The notes under the pieces: generated by a model
The model's input: only the letters and a program-made list of their open reading frames with translations
What the model was told of the DNA's origin: nothing
Database searches by the model: none
Assembly (NCBI RefSeq): GCF_014773225.1
Contig: NZ_JACXAJ010000002.1
Location: 620,001 to 684,000, forward strand
Length of the DNA stretch: 64,000 nt
Direction: 5' to 3'
Source of the DNA: Pontibacter aquaedesilientis
GTDB lineage: Bacteria > Bacteroidota > Bacteroidia > Cytophagales > Hymenobacteraceae
Part shown: positions 42,680 to 52,255 of the stretch, piece after piece
Numbering within the stretch: the stretch's first letter is position 1
Layout: each line of letters starts with the position of its first letter
Position numbers and translations under genes: made by a program

Positions 42680-43813
42680 CTAAAACGCTTCGCCAATCAT
42701 CAAATACACGTTAAAGCCTTCGCGGCCATAACCTACATCCAATCTTGAGTTTAGTTTTTGTTCCGGTCTGATGGCGTACCGCAGGCCAGTGCCCACAGAG
42801 TATTTGACCGTGGAGAGACTAATGTCAGAGGGCTTGCCGAACACATCGCCTATACCTGCAAAAGTGGCCATGCCGAGTCGCCAGAAAAGCGGAAAACGGT
42901 ACTCGACCTGTGAGCCCACAAAGTTGTCGTCCTGAAAGCGGTTGCGGGCGTAGCCACGCAGAATCTTGTCGCCGCCGGCAGTGGCCAGGCGCTGCACCGG
43001 CACATCCCCATCATTTAGCTTGAGCATGGTATTGGTGGCCAGCACGCGGTTATTGCCCAGCCCAAAGTAGCGGTTGAATTCAAAGTTGAAGTTGTTATAC
43101 CTGAAATCGCTGCCGAAAGCCTTGCCAAAGTGGTAGCCAGATAGTTCCAGGTAAAAGCCTTTGCTGGGGTAGGCTGTGTTGTCCCGGTGGTCAATCAGGA
43201 AGATGGCTCCCAGGCCCATGTTGCGACCGGTCTTGTAGCCGGGTATCTGTTTCGAAAGCAGCTGGCTTCCTTCCTCCAGCTCCACGTCGTAGTACTCGGT
43301 TAGCTGCAGGTCCGGGCCAAGAAAGCTGCGGAAGCCCACATTCTTGAGCACGGCTATTTTGGCGCTCACCATATCATAGTCGTATAGTTCGCGGTCTCCC
43401 TTGGGGGTGTTGTTGCCAATGCCGTAAAACCGGTCGGTGTAGATGCGGTGGCGCAACTCGCCACGCAGCAAAAGGCGCTCCTCCCTGGTGAAAATGTTCC
43501 AGTAGAGCCATTGGTCCGTCTGCTTGTTCAGGGTATAGTCCACCACCAAACGGGCGAGCGAGAGGCGGGTATAGGTGGTGTCGGTATAACTGCGGAGGCG
43601 AAAATAGCCGAGCAGTGATGCGCCAAATCCAAGCCGGGTGTCGGGGGTGTAATAAATTACGGGTGCAGGTATAAGGCCTTTCACGCTTCGCATCTCCGCT
43701 TGGGGTGGGTTGCTTGTTTCCTCTTCGGTGGTCTGTTCTTGCGCCAGTAGGGGCGTGGCATTCAGAACCATGACGGAAAGCAGCAGGAAAGTGATGTAAA
43801 GGTATAAGCGCAT
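42680..43813 (-). CDS. BamA/Omp85-type outer-membrane barrel without POTRA, copy 2
   Basis: A tandem paralogue of the preceding barrel gene, 377 residues from the ATG at 43813 (MRLYLYITFLL; signal peptide ending LLAQ). Shared blocks are PAPVIYYTPDTRLGFGASLLG, LRGELRHRIYTDRFYGIGN, ATAGGDKILRGYARNRF and the ending VYLMIGEAF. Differences concentrate in the N-terminal linker and a few loops. There is no POTRA domain. Both copies keep the barrel-closing Phe, so neither looks like a pseudogene. Retention of two copies suggests divergence of partner or substrate. Confidence 0.85.
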   Translation of the reverse strand: MRLYLYITFLLLSVMVLNATPLLAQEQTTEEETSNPPQAEMRSVKGLIPAPVIYYTPDTRLGFGASLLGYFRLRSYTDTTYTRLSLARLVVDYTLNKQTDQWLYWNIFTREERLLLRGELRHRIYTDRFYGIGNNTPKGDRELYDYDMVSAKIAVLKNVGFRSFLGPDLQLTEYYDVELEEGSQLLSKQIPGYKTGRNMGLGAIFLIDHRDNTAYPSKGFYLELSGYHFGKAFGSDFRYNNFNFEFNRYFGLGNNRVLATNTMLKLNDGDVPVQRLATAGGDKILRGYARNRFQDDNFVGSQVEYRFPLFWRLGMATFAGIGDVFGKPSDISLSTVKYSVGTGLRYAIRPEQKLNSRLDVGYGREGFNVYLMIGEAF

Positions 43814-44049
43814 GCGAGCAGGTGTTTCTTGAGTAGTCAAATTGATCAGGAGTACATACGTAAAGTACCCTTTCGGGTCTAAACTGGTTGGCGCTTCACT
43901 TGTTTTATCGGTGTTTATACATTCAAAAATACCTATTTACAATGAAACCTAATATTTTAAGCACTTTGCGCTTAGATTTTTAGCAGGAAGATGGCTATCT
44001 TGTGTGTTTAAACCTTAACTCAAACCAGTCTATCACCTTAATCTGACAC

Positions 44050-47000
44050 ATGAGAAAAATCTTAACCATTGCAGCCTGTCTCGCTTTGGGAGCAGCAGGC
44101 AGTGCGATGGCGCAGGAGACCTTTCCGCGCAATGGCGTGTATGACGAGCGCACCGGACTGGTGGCCCTCACCAACGCCACCATCCACACCGATTACAAAA
44201 CCAAGATCGAAAACGCCACCCTCCTGATCCGAAACGGAAAAGTGGAGGCCGTGGGCACCAAGGTGCAGGTCCCTGCCGGGGCCGTGGTGGTCGATGCCAA
44301 GGGCAAGCACATCTATCCGGGGCTGGTGGACATGTTTACGAGTTATGGTTTGCCGGAAGTGAAGGCAGATCGTCGCAACTGGATGTCGCCACCGCAGGAG
44401 GAGTCCACCAAGCAGGGCGCCTATAACTGGAACCAGGCGATTCGTCCGGAAACAAACGCTGTGGAACTGTTTAAGGTAGACAAGAAACAGGCCGAGGAAA
44501 TGCGCAAGCTGGGCTTCGGCACGGTGCTGGCCGTTCATCGCGACGGGATTGCCCGCGGCACGGCCACGCTGGTAACACTGGCTGACAAGCGTGAAAACGA
44601 AGTGATTCTGCTCGATAAGGCCGCTAGTGCGCTTTCGTTTGAGAAAGGCTCCTCGCCACAGGATTATCCGAACTCCCTAATGGGTTCTGTTGCCCTATTG
44701 CGCCAAACCTATTTCGACGCCCAATGGAACAACATGAACCCGGGTCGTGAGCAGAACATCTCACTGGCCGCTTTTAACAGTGCCAACAGCTATCCGCAGA
44801 TATTCGAAGCCAACAGCAAACTCAACGTGCTGCGCGCCGATAAGGTGGGCGATGAGTTCAAGAAGCAGTACATCATCAAAGGCGGTGGCGACGAGTACCA
44901 GATGATCAAGGAGATCAAGGCGACCAATGCCCCGATCATCGTGCCGTTGAACTTCCCGGAGGCCTATAATGTGGAGGACACCTACGATGCCCGCCGCGTG
45001 CCACTCGACGCCATGAAGCATTGGGAAATGGCCCCGGCCAACCCGGCCATGCTGCAGAAAGCAGGTATACCGTTCGCCTTCACCACAGCCGACCTCAAAG
45101 ACAAAAAAGACTTCCTGCCAAACCTGCGCAAAGCCATTGAGTACGGCCTGTCAGAGGAGGAAGCCCTGAAAGCCCTGACGGCGACCCCGGCCCAGCTGTT
45201 GAAAGCCGACAAGCAAATAGGTAGCCTCGACAAAGGCAAGCTGGCCAACTTCATCATCACGAGCGGCAACCTGTTTGCCGAAGACAATGTGATCCTGGAG
45301 AACTGGGTGCAGGGCAACCAATACAAGGTGACCGAAGTGCCAGCCGATTACAGAGGCGTCTATACCTTGAAGATCGGACAGCAGCCGGAGCGCAGACTGC
45401 AGATCGCTGGAATGCCTGAGAAGCCGGAGCTGAAAGTGATCGGACAGGACACCGTGACGGGTAAGATTACCTTCAACGGCAACCTGGTAACGCTCTCATT
45501 CAACAAAGATAAGAAAAGCAAAGAAGCCATTCGGTTGAGCGGCTGGTATGCTGATAAAAACCTGCAGGGCGAAGGACAGTTGCCGGACGCTACGCCGGTG
45601 AAGTGGAACGCAAAGTTCTCCGAAGCCATGACCGAAAAGGCGAAGAAGGACGCGGCTAAAGAGAAGCAGGCAATAGAAATGGGCAACATGATCTATCCTT
45701 TCCAGGCGTTTGGTCAGGCAGAGTTGCCAAAGCAGGAAACGGTACTGATCAAGAACGCCACTGTGTGGACCAACGAGAAGGAAGGTATATTGCAGAACGC
45801 TGATGTGTTGATGAAAAACGGCAAGATCGCGAAAGTCGGTAAGAACCTGAACGAGTCGGGCGCCCGCGTGATCGACGGCACGGGCAAGCACGTAACGGCC
45901 GGTATCATTGACGAGCACTCGCACATTGCCCTGCAGGGGGTGAACGAAGGGACGCAGGCCGTAACCGCCGAAGTGCGTATGATGGACGTAGTGAACCACG
46001 AAGACCCGAACATTTACCGCCAGCTGGCTGGTGGCGTTACCACTTCGCAGTTATTGCACGGCTCTGCCAACCCGATCGGTGGTCAGTCTGCCCTTATCAA
46101 GCTGCGTTGGGGCAAGAGCCCGGATGAACTGTTCGTGGAGAATGCCGATGGCTTTATCAAGTTTGCTTTGGGTGAGAACGTGAAGCACTCCAACCGTCCG
46201 CCAGCTCACAGTGTGCGCTTTCCGCAGACCCGAATGGGGGTAGAGCAGGTATACGTAGACGCTTTTCAGCGTGCCAAAGAATATGAGCAGACCTGGAAGA
46301 GCTACAACAAGCTATCGAAGAAGCAGCAGGCCGCCGCTGGCGCACCGCGCCGCGACATCGAACTGGATGCTTTAGTGGAAATATTAAACGGCAAGCGCCA
46401 TATCACCTGCCACTCTTACGTGCAGTCCGAGATCAACATGATGATTAAGGTAGCCGATCAGATGGGTTTCAAAGTGAACACGTTCACGCACATTCTGGAG
46501 GGCTATAAAGTAGCCGACAAAATGCGTGACCATGGGGCCGGTGGCTCTACTTTCGCCGACTGGTGGGCTTACAAAATGGAGGTAAAAGACGCTATCCCAC
46601 AGAACGCCGGTATTATGAATAAGCTGGGCGTCACAACAGCCATCAACTCGGATGATGCCGAAATGGCCCGCCGTCTGAACCAGGAGGCTGCCAAAAGCGT
46701 GAAGTACGCAGGTGTGAGCGAAGAGGAAGCCCTGAAAATGGTGACACTGAACCCAGCCAAGCTTTTGCACCTGGACAACCGACTGGGTAGCATTAAAGTG
46801 GGTAAAGACGCCGATGTAGTGCTTTGGAACAACCATCCGCTTTCCATCTACGCCCGTGCCGAGAAGACTTACGTGGACGGTATCGCTTACTACGACCTGG
46901 AGCGCGACACCCAGCTGCGTGCTGACCTGGAGAAAGAGCGCATGCGCCTGATCCAGAAAATGCTGCAGGCCAAAACTTCCGGTGCCAGAACACAGGCTCC

Positions 47001-47076
47001 TCCAAGAGGCCGCGCTGCAGTGGTGCATTGCGAAGACGTGGCGCATCACGAGGAAGAGGATTACCTGGCGTATTAA
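44050..47076 (+). CDS. Exported double-module amidohydrolase-family protein
   Basis: A 1008-residue exported protein (signal peptide ending AMAQ) with two amidohydrolase-like modules in series. In the N-terminal module (about residues 25-430) the metal-motif position reads IYPGLVDMFTSYG, with no HxH, so it is probably not catalytic. The C-terminal module (about 560-980) reads VTAGIIDEHSHIAL with the HSH pair, followed by CHSYVQSEI, THILEG and the Asp in AINSDDAEM. It therefore looks like an intact imidazolonepropionase/dipeptidase-like enzyme. A middle beta region (about 430-560) links them. A second family gene follows after 99 bases in the same direction. Confidence 0.88.
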   Translation: MRKILTIAACLALGAAGSAMAQETFPRNGVYDERTGLVALTNATIHTDYKTKIENATLLIRNGKVEAVGTKVQVPAGAVVVDAKGKHIYPGLVDMFTSYGLPEVKADRRNWMSPPQEESTKQGAYNWNQAIRPETNAVELFKVDKKQAEEMRKLGFGTVLAVHRDGIARGTATLVTLADKRENEVILLDKAASALSFEKGSSPQDYPNSLMGSVALLRQTYFDAQWNNMNPGREQNISLAAFNSANSYPQIFEANSKLNVLRADKVGDEFKKQYIIKGGGDEYQMIKEIKATNAPIIVPLNFPEAYNVEDTYDARRVPLDAMKHWEMAPANPAMLQKAGIPFAFTTADLKDKKDFLPNLRKAIEYGLSEEEALKALTATPAQLLKADKQIGSLDKGKLANFIITSGNLFAEDNVILENWVQGNQYKVTEVPADYRGVYTLKIGQQPERRLQIAGMPEKPELKVIGQDTVTGKITFNGNLVTLSFNKDKKSKEAIRLSGWYADKNLQGEGQLPDATPVKWNAKFSEAMTEKAKKDAAKEKQAIEMGNMIYPFQAFGQAELPKQETVLIKNATVWTNEKEGILQNADVLMKNGKIAKVGKNLNESGARVIDGTGKHVTAGIIDEHSHIALQGVNEGTQAVTAEVRMMDVVNHEDPNIYRQLAGGVTTSQLLHGSANPIGGQSALIKLRWGKSPDELFVENADGFIKFALGENVKHSNRPPAHSVRFPQTRMGVEQVYVDAFQRAKEYEQTWKSYNKLSKKQQAAAGAPRRDIELDALVEILNGKRHITCHSYVQSEINMMIKVADQMGFKVNTFTHILEGYKVADKMRDHGAGGSTFADWWAYKMEVKDAIPQNAGIMNKLGVTTAINSDDAEMARRLNQEAAKSVKYAGVSEEEALKMVTLNPAKLLHLDNRLGSIKVGKDADVVLWNNHPLSIYARAEKTYVDGIAYYDLERDTQLRADLEKERMRLIQKMLQAKTSGARTQAPPRGRAAVVHCEDVAHHEEEDYLAY

Positions 47077-47175
47077 ATTGTTAAATTGTTATATGACTAA
47101 ATTGCTGTTTTGGGATTGTGAAAATCGCGTTGCGAACCAACAATTCAACAATGCAGCAATGCAACAATTAAATAG
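47077..47175. repeat. Intergenic inverted repeat between the amidohydrolase genes
   Basis: The left arm is built of TTAAATTGTT words (47073-47090); the right arm is built of AACAATT/AACAATG words (47139-47171), ending four bases before the next ATG. The arms are imperfect complements. The layout is the same as in the rarA-sppA gap but with different words. Confidence 0.6.
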
Positions 47176-48510
47176 ATGAAAATTCACAAAAGATATATTT
47201 CGGCTTTCGTGGCGCTTATGCTCAGTGTACCTGCTTTTGCGCAGGTGCCGGTGCCGGCTGCAAAGCAGAGCAAGCCCATATTGCTGACAGGCGCAACCCT
47301 GCACGTGGGCAACGGCAAAGTAGTGGAAAATGCCGCTGTTGGATTCGACAAGGGCAAGATCACCTATGCCGGTCCGTTGAGCGGCGCAAACCGTAACGGA
47401 CATGAAGTGATCGACGTGGCCGGGCAGCACATTTATCCGGGCCTGATACAGCCTAACTCACAGTTGGGTCTAAACGAGATTGAGAGTGTGCGGGCTACCC
47501 TGGACATGCGTGAAGTAGGGCAATTCAACCCGAACGTGCGCGCCGTCGTGGCCTATAACACCGACTCTGACATTGTGCCAACCATCCGGGCCAACGGCGT
47601 TTTGATGACGCAGGTAACGCCCGTAGGCGGTACTATTTCTGGTTCTTCGTCGGTGGTACAGCTGGATGCCTGGAACTGGGAAGACGCCATTGTGAAAGCT
47701 GACGGAGGGATACACCTGAACTGGCCAAACATGCTCATCAATACAGGTGGCGAGGCAAACCCACGCATGGCCAGCATGGGCCAGCAGCGCGAGCAGGCCA
47801 TTGCCGACCTGGGCCAGCTGCTGCGCGACGCCGCGGTTTACAAGCAAGCTAAAAATGAGAAAGAAAACCTGAGGCTGTCTTCGCTGACTGGTCTGTTCGA
47901 TGGCTCACGCAAACTCTTTATCCATGCCAATTACGGTAAGGAGATCATCGAGAGTGTGAACTTCGTGAAGCAGCACGGTGTGAAAGATATCGTGATTGTA
48001 GGTGCCGGTGACGCGGTTGCTGTGGCTGATTTCCTGAAAGCGAACAACCTGGCTGTGATCTATTCGGGCGTACATGCGTTGCCTTCCCGCTCGGATGAAG
48101 ACGTGGATATGCCTTACAAGACGCCATACCTGTTGCAGCAGGCCGGTATCCCTTTCGCACTGGACTACGACCTGAGCACGCACGGTATCCGTAACCTGCC
48201 GTTTATAGCGGGCACGGCTGTTGCGCACGGTCTGGACAAAGAGCAGGCACTGGCTGCGATCACGTTGAACACGGCGAAGATCCTAGGTATAGACCAGCAG
48301 GTTGGTTCTGTTGAGGTGGGCAAAGACGCGACCATCGTGGTGTCTGCCGGCGACTTGCTGGACATGCGCACTAATAATGTGACGCACGCCTTTATTGCTG
48401 GCCGCAAGATCGACCTGAACGATAAGCAGAAGTACCTGTACGAGAAGTTCAACGGAAAATACGAGGCAGAAAAGCCGAAACAAGCAGAGGGCCCGAAAGC
48501 CCAGAACTAA
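47176..48510 (+). CDS. Exported amidohydrolase-family protein lacking the HxH motif
   Basis: A 444-residue exported protein (signal peptide ending PAFAQ) of the amidohydrolase superfamily. The typical frame is present: TGATLHVGNGKVVENA at the start, IYPGLIQPNSQLG where enzymes have PGxIDxHxH, then a late EQALAAITLNTAKILGID and EVGKDATIVV closing the small beta domain. Both metal-binding His of the HxH motif are replaced, and later His ligands are not obvious, so hydrolytic activity is doubtful. It resembles the degenerate N-terminal module of the preceding gene; the pair may work as enzyme plus binding partner. Confidence 0.88.
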   Translation: MKIHKRYISAFVALMLSVPAFAQVPVPAAKQSKPILLTGATLHVGNGKVVENAAVGFDKGKITYAGPLSGANRNGHEVIDVAGQHIYPGLIQPNSQLGLNEIESVRATLDMREVGQFNPNVRAVVAYNTDSDIVPTIRANGVLMTQVTPVGGTISGSSSVVQLDAWNWEDAIVKADGGIHLNWPNMLINTGGEANPRMASMGQQREQAIADLGQLLRDAAVYKQAKNEKENLRLSSLTGLFDGSRKLFIHANYGKEIIESVNFVKQHGVKDIVIVGAGDAVAVADFLKANNLAVIYSGVHALPSRSDEDVDMPYKTPYLLQQAGIPFALDYDLSTHGIRNLPFIAGTAVAHGLDKEQALAAITLNTAKILGIDQQVGSVEVGKDATIVVSAGDLLDMRTNNVTHAFIAGRKIDLNDKQKYLYEKFNGKYEAEKPKQAEGPKAQN

Positions 48511-48536
48511 GATTTTTTACTTACTCACCTTAAACG

Positions 48537-48572
48537 AAAGAGCGCTGCCCGTCTGAGGCGGCGCTCTTTGTT
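48537..48572. terminator. Bidirectional terminator between the amidohydrolase and comEC
   Basis: AAAGAGCGC (48537-48545) pairs with GCGCTCTTT (48561-48569), plus a short inner stem. It lies between convergent genes. Confidence 0.85.
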
Positions 48573-50678
48573 TTACAGCTCCACCACAAGCGCCCCTTTT
48601 TCCGTTACATCATAATACGCTATACCTGCCTCTGTCAATTGTGGCCTTAGCCGCTGCAGGTACCACGGGGCGTTGGAAGCGTCCAGGATCAGCTTTTTAA
48701 ACCGGAAAGGCTTTAGTTCCTCCGTTTTCACCCGCACGTTCTGCGTGAGCAGGACATAATCCACTTCAAAGTTTGGTAATGGCTGTACCTTGAGTGGTTT
48801 CGAAACTACCAAGACTCGCTTGCCCTGCCATACCAGCACACTGTTGCTGTCGGGCAGTATTGCATGGCTTATACCTGAATGCGGGGCACCGTTCAAGGTG
48901 AGTTGCGCGGCTTGCTGTACGCCTTTATGCCACAGGTAGGGCTGGATGTTGAAGGTATAGTTCTCTGGTGTCAGCGCCGTGTTGCTCACGACTGTAGCCT
49001 GCTGGCCCTGCAGGAAGCTGAGAGCCGTGGCGTTGCGTAGGCTGTAGACCACCAGGCTCCGCTGGTTTTGCTGAACCGAAATCTCCGCCATTTCCTGCAC
49101 CATCAAAAGAGCGACTACTCCGGTTGCCAGCGCAAAATAACGAAGCTGTTTGAAGGCGAAGAATAAGATAAATAAGAGCAGCAAAGTATAGAGCAGCCAG
49201 GCCTGGGACACGCTGATGTCGATGCCGTTGATCACGGCCTGTGGCAGTTGGTTGATGAAGAGGTTAAACTCGTTCATGGCCCAGGTTAGTCCGAAATGTA
49301 CCTTGAAAAGCAGGGAACCCAAAAGCGGCACCCACGAAAAAAACAGGGCGATGCCCCCAGAACCCAAAACAAATGTAGCAGCGGGCACCACCACTAAATT
49401 GGCAAGCCAGAAGTAAACCGGGAACTGGTGAAAATAGTAAAGCCCCAACGGGAAAGTAGCTAACTGTGCCGCCAGCGAAGCCGTGAACAGCGCCCAGCCT
49501 TTGTCGAGTAACCAATTATCAAATACAAGCAGGTTATAAAAACGAGGTTGCAGGTATACAATACCCAGCAAGGCCAGAAAGGAGAGCTGAAAACCGACTT
49601 CCAGCAGATAATAAGGGTTGTAGAGCAGCAGTGTAAAGGCCGCCGCTGCCAACGTGTTGTAAATATTGTATTGCCGCCTCGAGGCCATGGCCATCGTCAT
49701 GAGGCTGAACATAAAAGCTGCCCGTAAAATAGATGGCGATAGACCCGTGACAAAAGCATAGAGCCAGAGTATACTCAAGATGATAACGGTGTAAACAACA
49801 CGCTGCCGGGCAGTTCGCTTGAGACCTGCCAATATAAACGCAAAGAAGCCATAGATCAAGCCCACATGCAGACCCGAGACGGCCAGCACGTGCATGGTGC
49901 CGGTTTGGGCATAAGCGTCCCGTATGGAGTTGTCGAGCTCATCTTTCACACCCAGAATCAGGGCAGAAGAAATACCGTATTCCCGACGCTCGTTGATGGA
50001 TTCTTTCAGCAGGGCGTCGAGCTGGCGGCGCAGGTAGATACTGAAGTAAAGTACCGGGTTTGCCGGATCGGAGCCGAGTTTTTGGAACTGGTGCGCTTGC
50101 AGGAAGTTCCGGTGATGGACCTGCTTGTTGGCTAGAAATGCACGGTAGTCAAACTGATTGGGATTGGCGGGTGGAGCAACAGGTATAGGAGCCCCTTTGA
50201 CCAGTAATCTGTCTCCGTAGCTCAGTTCGTATTCCCGCTCCGAGTCGTGTGGCACCGATAGCTGCACCTTGCCTTCGGCAGCCTGCCACTGGCCGTTTAT
50301 CTGCACCTGCGCCACTTGCAACACGGTACTCTGGTAGCCGGGCTTTTGCACTACATAGTCGTTTACCACACCCACATAATAGGCTGGCACACCTGACAAG
50401 TTGCCCAAATGCAAAGGCTGGTGGGCAGCCGTACGCATATCGGTAGCCCACATGCCGCCGGCCATAAAGCACAGCAACCCGGCTATACCTGTCAGGGTGT
50501 TGGCCCCCACGGTCTTGGCCCTGCGGGAAAACAGGTATAGCACCAGGTAGAGGGCAATAAAAAAGGCAAGGAGTTCGAGGCTATACCCGAACTCCCTGCC
50601 TGTGTACAGGTACACAAGTATACCTGCAATAAAGCTAAGGGAAATGCGGACGAAAGGGTAGGGAGCCCACCGTTTCAT
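48573..50678 (-). CDS. comEC: ComEC/Rec2-family DNA uptake channel
   Basis: A 701-residue inner-membrane protein of the ComEC/Rec2 family, the channel that carries single-stranded DNA into the cytoplasm during natural transformation. The N-terminal DUF4131 region has the first helices, followed by an OB-like domain (YGDRLLVKGAPIPV). The Competence domain holds the hallmark MHVLAVSGLHVGLIYG and VTGLSPSILRAAFMFS. The C-terminal 150 residues follow the metallo-beta-lactamase path but lack its HxHxDH motif, a short form that I believe is usual in Bacteroidota. The ATG overlaps the stop of the upstream GNAT gene (TGATG at 50680-50676). Confidence 0.93.
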   Translation of the reverse strand: MKRWAPYPFVRISLSFIAGILVYLYTGREFGYSLELLAFFIALYLVLYLFSRRAKTVGANTLTGIAGLLCFMAGGMWATDMRTAAHQPLHLGNLSGVPAYYVGVVNDYVVQKPGYQSTVLQVAQVQINGQWQAAEGKVQLSVPHDSEREYELSYGDRLLVKGAPIPVAPPANPNQFDYRAFLANKQVHHRNFLQAHQFQKLGSDPANPVLYFSIYLRRQLDALLKESINERREYGISSALILGVKDELDNSIRDAYAQTGTMHVLAVSGLHVGLIYGFFAFILAGLKRTARQRVVYTVIILSILWLYAFVTGLSPSILRAAFMFSLMTMAMASRRQYNIYNTLAAAAFTLLLYNPYYLLEVGFQLSFLALLGIVYLQPRFYNLLVFDNWLLDKGWALFTASLAAQLATFPLGLYYFHQFPVYFWLANLVVVPAATFVLGSGGIALFFSWVPLLGSLLFKVHFGLTWAMNEFNLFINQLPQAVINGIDISVSQAWLLYTLLLLFILFFAFKQLRYFALATGVVALLMVQEMAEISVQQNQRSLVVYSLRNATALSFLQGQQATVVSNTALTPENYTFNIQPYLWHKGVQQAAQLTLNGAPHSGISHAILPDSNSVLVWQGKRVLVVSKPLKVQPLPNFEVDYVLLTQNVRVKTEELKPFRFKKLILDASNAPWYLQRLRPQLTEAGIAYYDVTEKGALVVEL

Positions 50679-51106
50679 CAGCCCTTATACACCATCTTAT
50701 AGTGCTGTATGTCGCACTCCGTAAACATATCGCCTTCAGTTACGAAGCCATGGCGCTTGTAAAAATTGACGGCCGGTAGCTGTGCGTTCAGGTATACCTT
50801 GCTGTCTGCATGGTCGGCCTGCACGTCTTCCAAAACGGCCTGCAGCAGAGCAGCGCCAACCTGTCGGTTGCGGTAGTTCTGCAGCACAGCGAAGCGCTCC
50901 AGTTTTATACCCTGGTCCGTCACACGCCAGCGGGCAGCACCGCAGGGCACCCCCTCGCAGGTTGCCACATAATGGCTCGCCGTTTGCTCGAAGGCGTCGT
51001 TTTCAGCGTCTCGGGGAACCTGCTGCTCCAGCACAAACACCTGCACACGTATGCCAAAGGCTGTGTTGACATCCTGCTCACTTTCAGCACGAAAAACCTG
51101 TATCAT
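50678..51106 (-). CDS. GNAT-family N-acetyltransferase
   Basis: A 142-residue GNAT protein. The N-terminal RVQVFVLEQQVPRDAENDAF is typical of the ElaA-like/COG2153 group. The acetyl-CoA loop is YRNRQVGAALLQAVL, and the C-terminal part reads LNAQLPAVNFYKRHGF. The substrate is unknown. It overlaps comEC by one base and probably shares its transcript; phoH lies just upstream in the same direction (18 bases). Confidence 0.9.
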   Translation of the reverse strand: MIQVFRAESEQDVNTAFGIRVQVFVLEQQVPRDAENDAFEQTASHYVATCEGVPCGAARWRVTDQGIKLERFAVLQNYRNRQVGAALLQAVLEDVQADHADSKVYLNAQLPAVNFYKRHGFVTEGDMFTECDIQHYKMVYKG

Positions 51107-51124
51107 CCTGTGTTATGCAATCAG

Positions 51125-52156
51125 CTATTCAACCTTCTTTTTGCGTCCGTTTACCTTGACCGGGGTGCCTGACTCAGCGGCTTCGGCTTCCAGTTTGGCA
51201 GTCTGTCGGGCTTCGTCGGCCTGCGTATAGGCATCCACGATATCGCGTACCAAACGGTGTCGCATTACGTCTTCCGGCTGCATCTCGATAAAGCCAATGC
51301 CTTTCACGTTGCGCAAGGTATGCAGCGCGTCTATCAGGCCGGACTTCTGTCTGTGCGGCAAATCAATCTGTGAGCGGTCACCGTTGATCATCACCTTCGA
51401 GGTCGGGCCCATGCGGGTCAGGAACATCTTGATCTGGGCTGGCGTCGTGTTCTGTGCCTCATCGAGCAGCACAAAGGCATTGCTCAGGGTACGGCCACGC
51501 ATGTAAGCCAGTGGCGCGATCTCAATGATCTTGCTTTCCTGATAATATTTGAGCTTCTCCATCGGGATCATGTCCTCCAGGGCGTCATAGATCGGGCGCA
51601 GGTAAGGATCTACCTTCTCCTTCATGTCACCCGGCAGGAAACCCAGATTTTCGCCGGCCTCCACCACAGGGCGGGAGATGATGATCTTCTTTACCTCCTT
51701 GTTCTTGAGGGCGCGCACGGCCATGGCCACCGAGATGTAGGTCTTACCCGTACCGGCAGGCCCCAGCGCAAACACCAGGTCATTGTTCTCCACCAACTCC
51801 ACCAGTTTCTTTTGGTTAGGCGTCTTGGCTTTGATAATGCCTCCCTTGCTGCCATACACGATCACATCCGGCGAAGTGATGATCACCTCCTCATCCGTAA
51901 AAGAATCGGCTGAAAGGTATCTATTTACGCTGTTATGCGTAATCTTCCCGAACTTATGATAGTGATCGATCAGCGAAGAAAGGATCTCATGAATTTTAGT
52001 GATCTCAGGCGTTTGTCCCTGAATCTTTATCTCGTTACCCCTGGAAATGATCTTGCTGCTTGGAAAAGCGGCAGCCAGTTGCTTTATATTCTGATTCTCT
52101 GTCCCCAGAAAATCTATAAGAGAGATATTCTCTAATGTTATTACTTTCTCTACCAA
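51125..52156 (-). CDS. phoH: PhoH family ATPase
   Basis: A 343-residue PhoH/PhoL-type P-loop protein, the cytoplasmic ATPase family linked to RNA metabolism and ribosome function. The N-terminal part has KIHEILSSLIDHY. Motifs are Walker A FALGPAGTGKTYISVAMAV (about residues 131-149), PVVEAGENLGFLPGD, and Walker B FVLLDEAQNTTPAQ. RSQIDLP and the ending with VRDIVDAY follow. The tail is basic (VNGRKKKVE). It is the first of a probable phoH-GNAT-comEC operon and is divergent from the SAM hydroxide adenosyltransferase gene. Confidence 0.95.
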   Translation of the reverse strand: MVEKVITLENISLIDFLGTENQNIKQLAAAFPSSKIISRGNEIKIQGQTPEITKIHEILSSLIDHYHKFGKITHNSVNRYLSADSFTDEEVIITSPDVIVYGSKGGIIKAKTPNQKKLVELVENNDLVFALGPAGTGKTYISVAMAVRALKNKEVKKIIISRPVVEAGENLGFLPGDMKEKVDPYLRPIYDALEDMIPMEKLKYYQESKIIEIAPLAYMRGRTLSNAFVLLDEAQNTTPAQIKMFLTRMGPTSKVMINGDRSQIDLPHRQKSGLIDALHTLRNVKGIGFIEMQPEDVMRHRLVRDIVDAYTQADEARQTAKLEAEAAESGTPVKVNGRKKKVE

Positions 52157-52255
52157 ATGTTTATGTTTATATATAGTACGTTGGTAATATATTCTGTAAA
52201 TTAGCTAAAATTGTTACACAATGATGACAAATCTACTTAAATTATAGTTCGCTCT

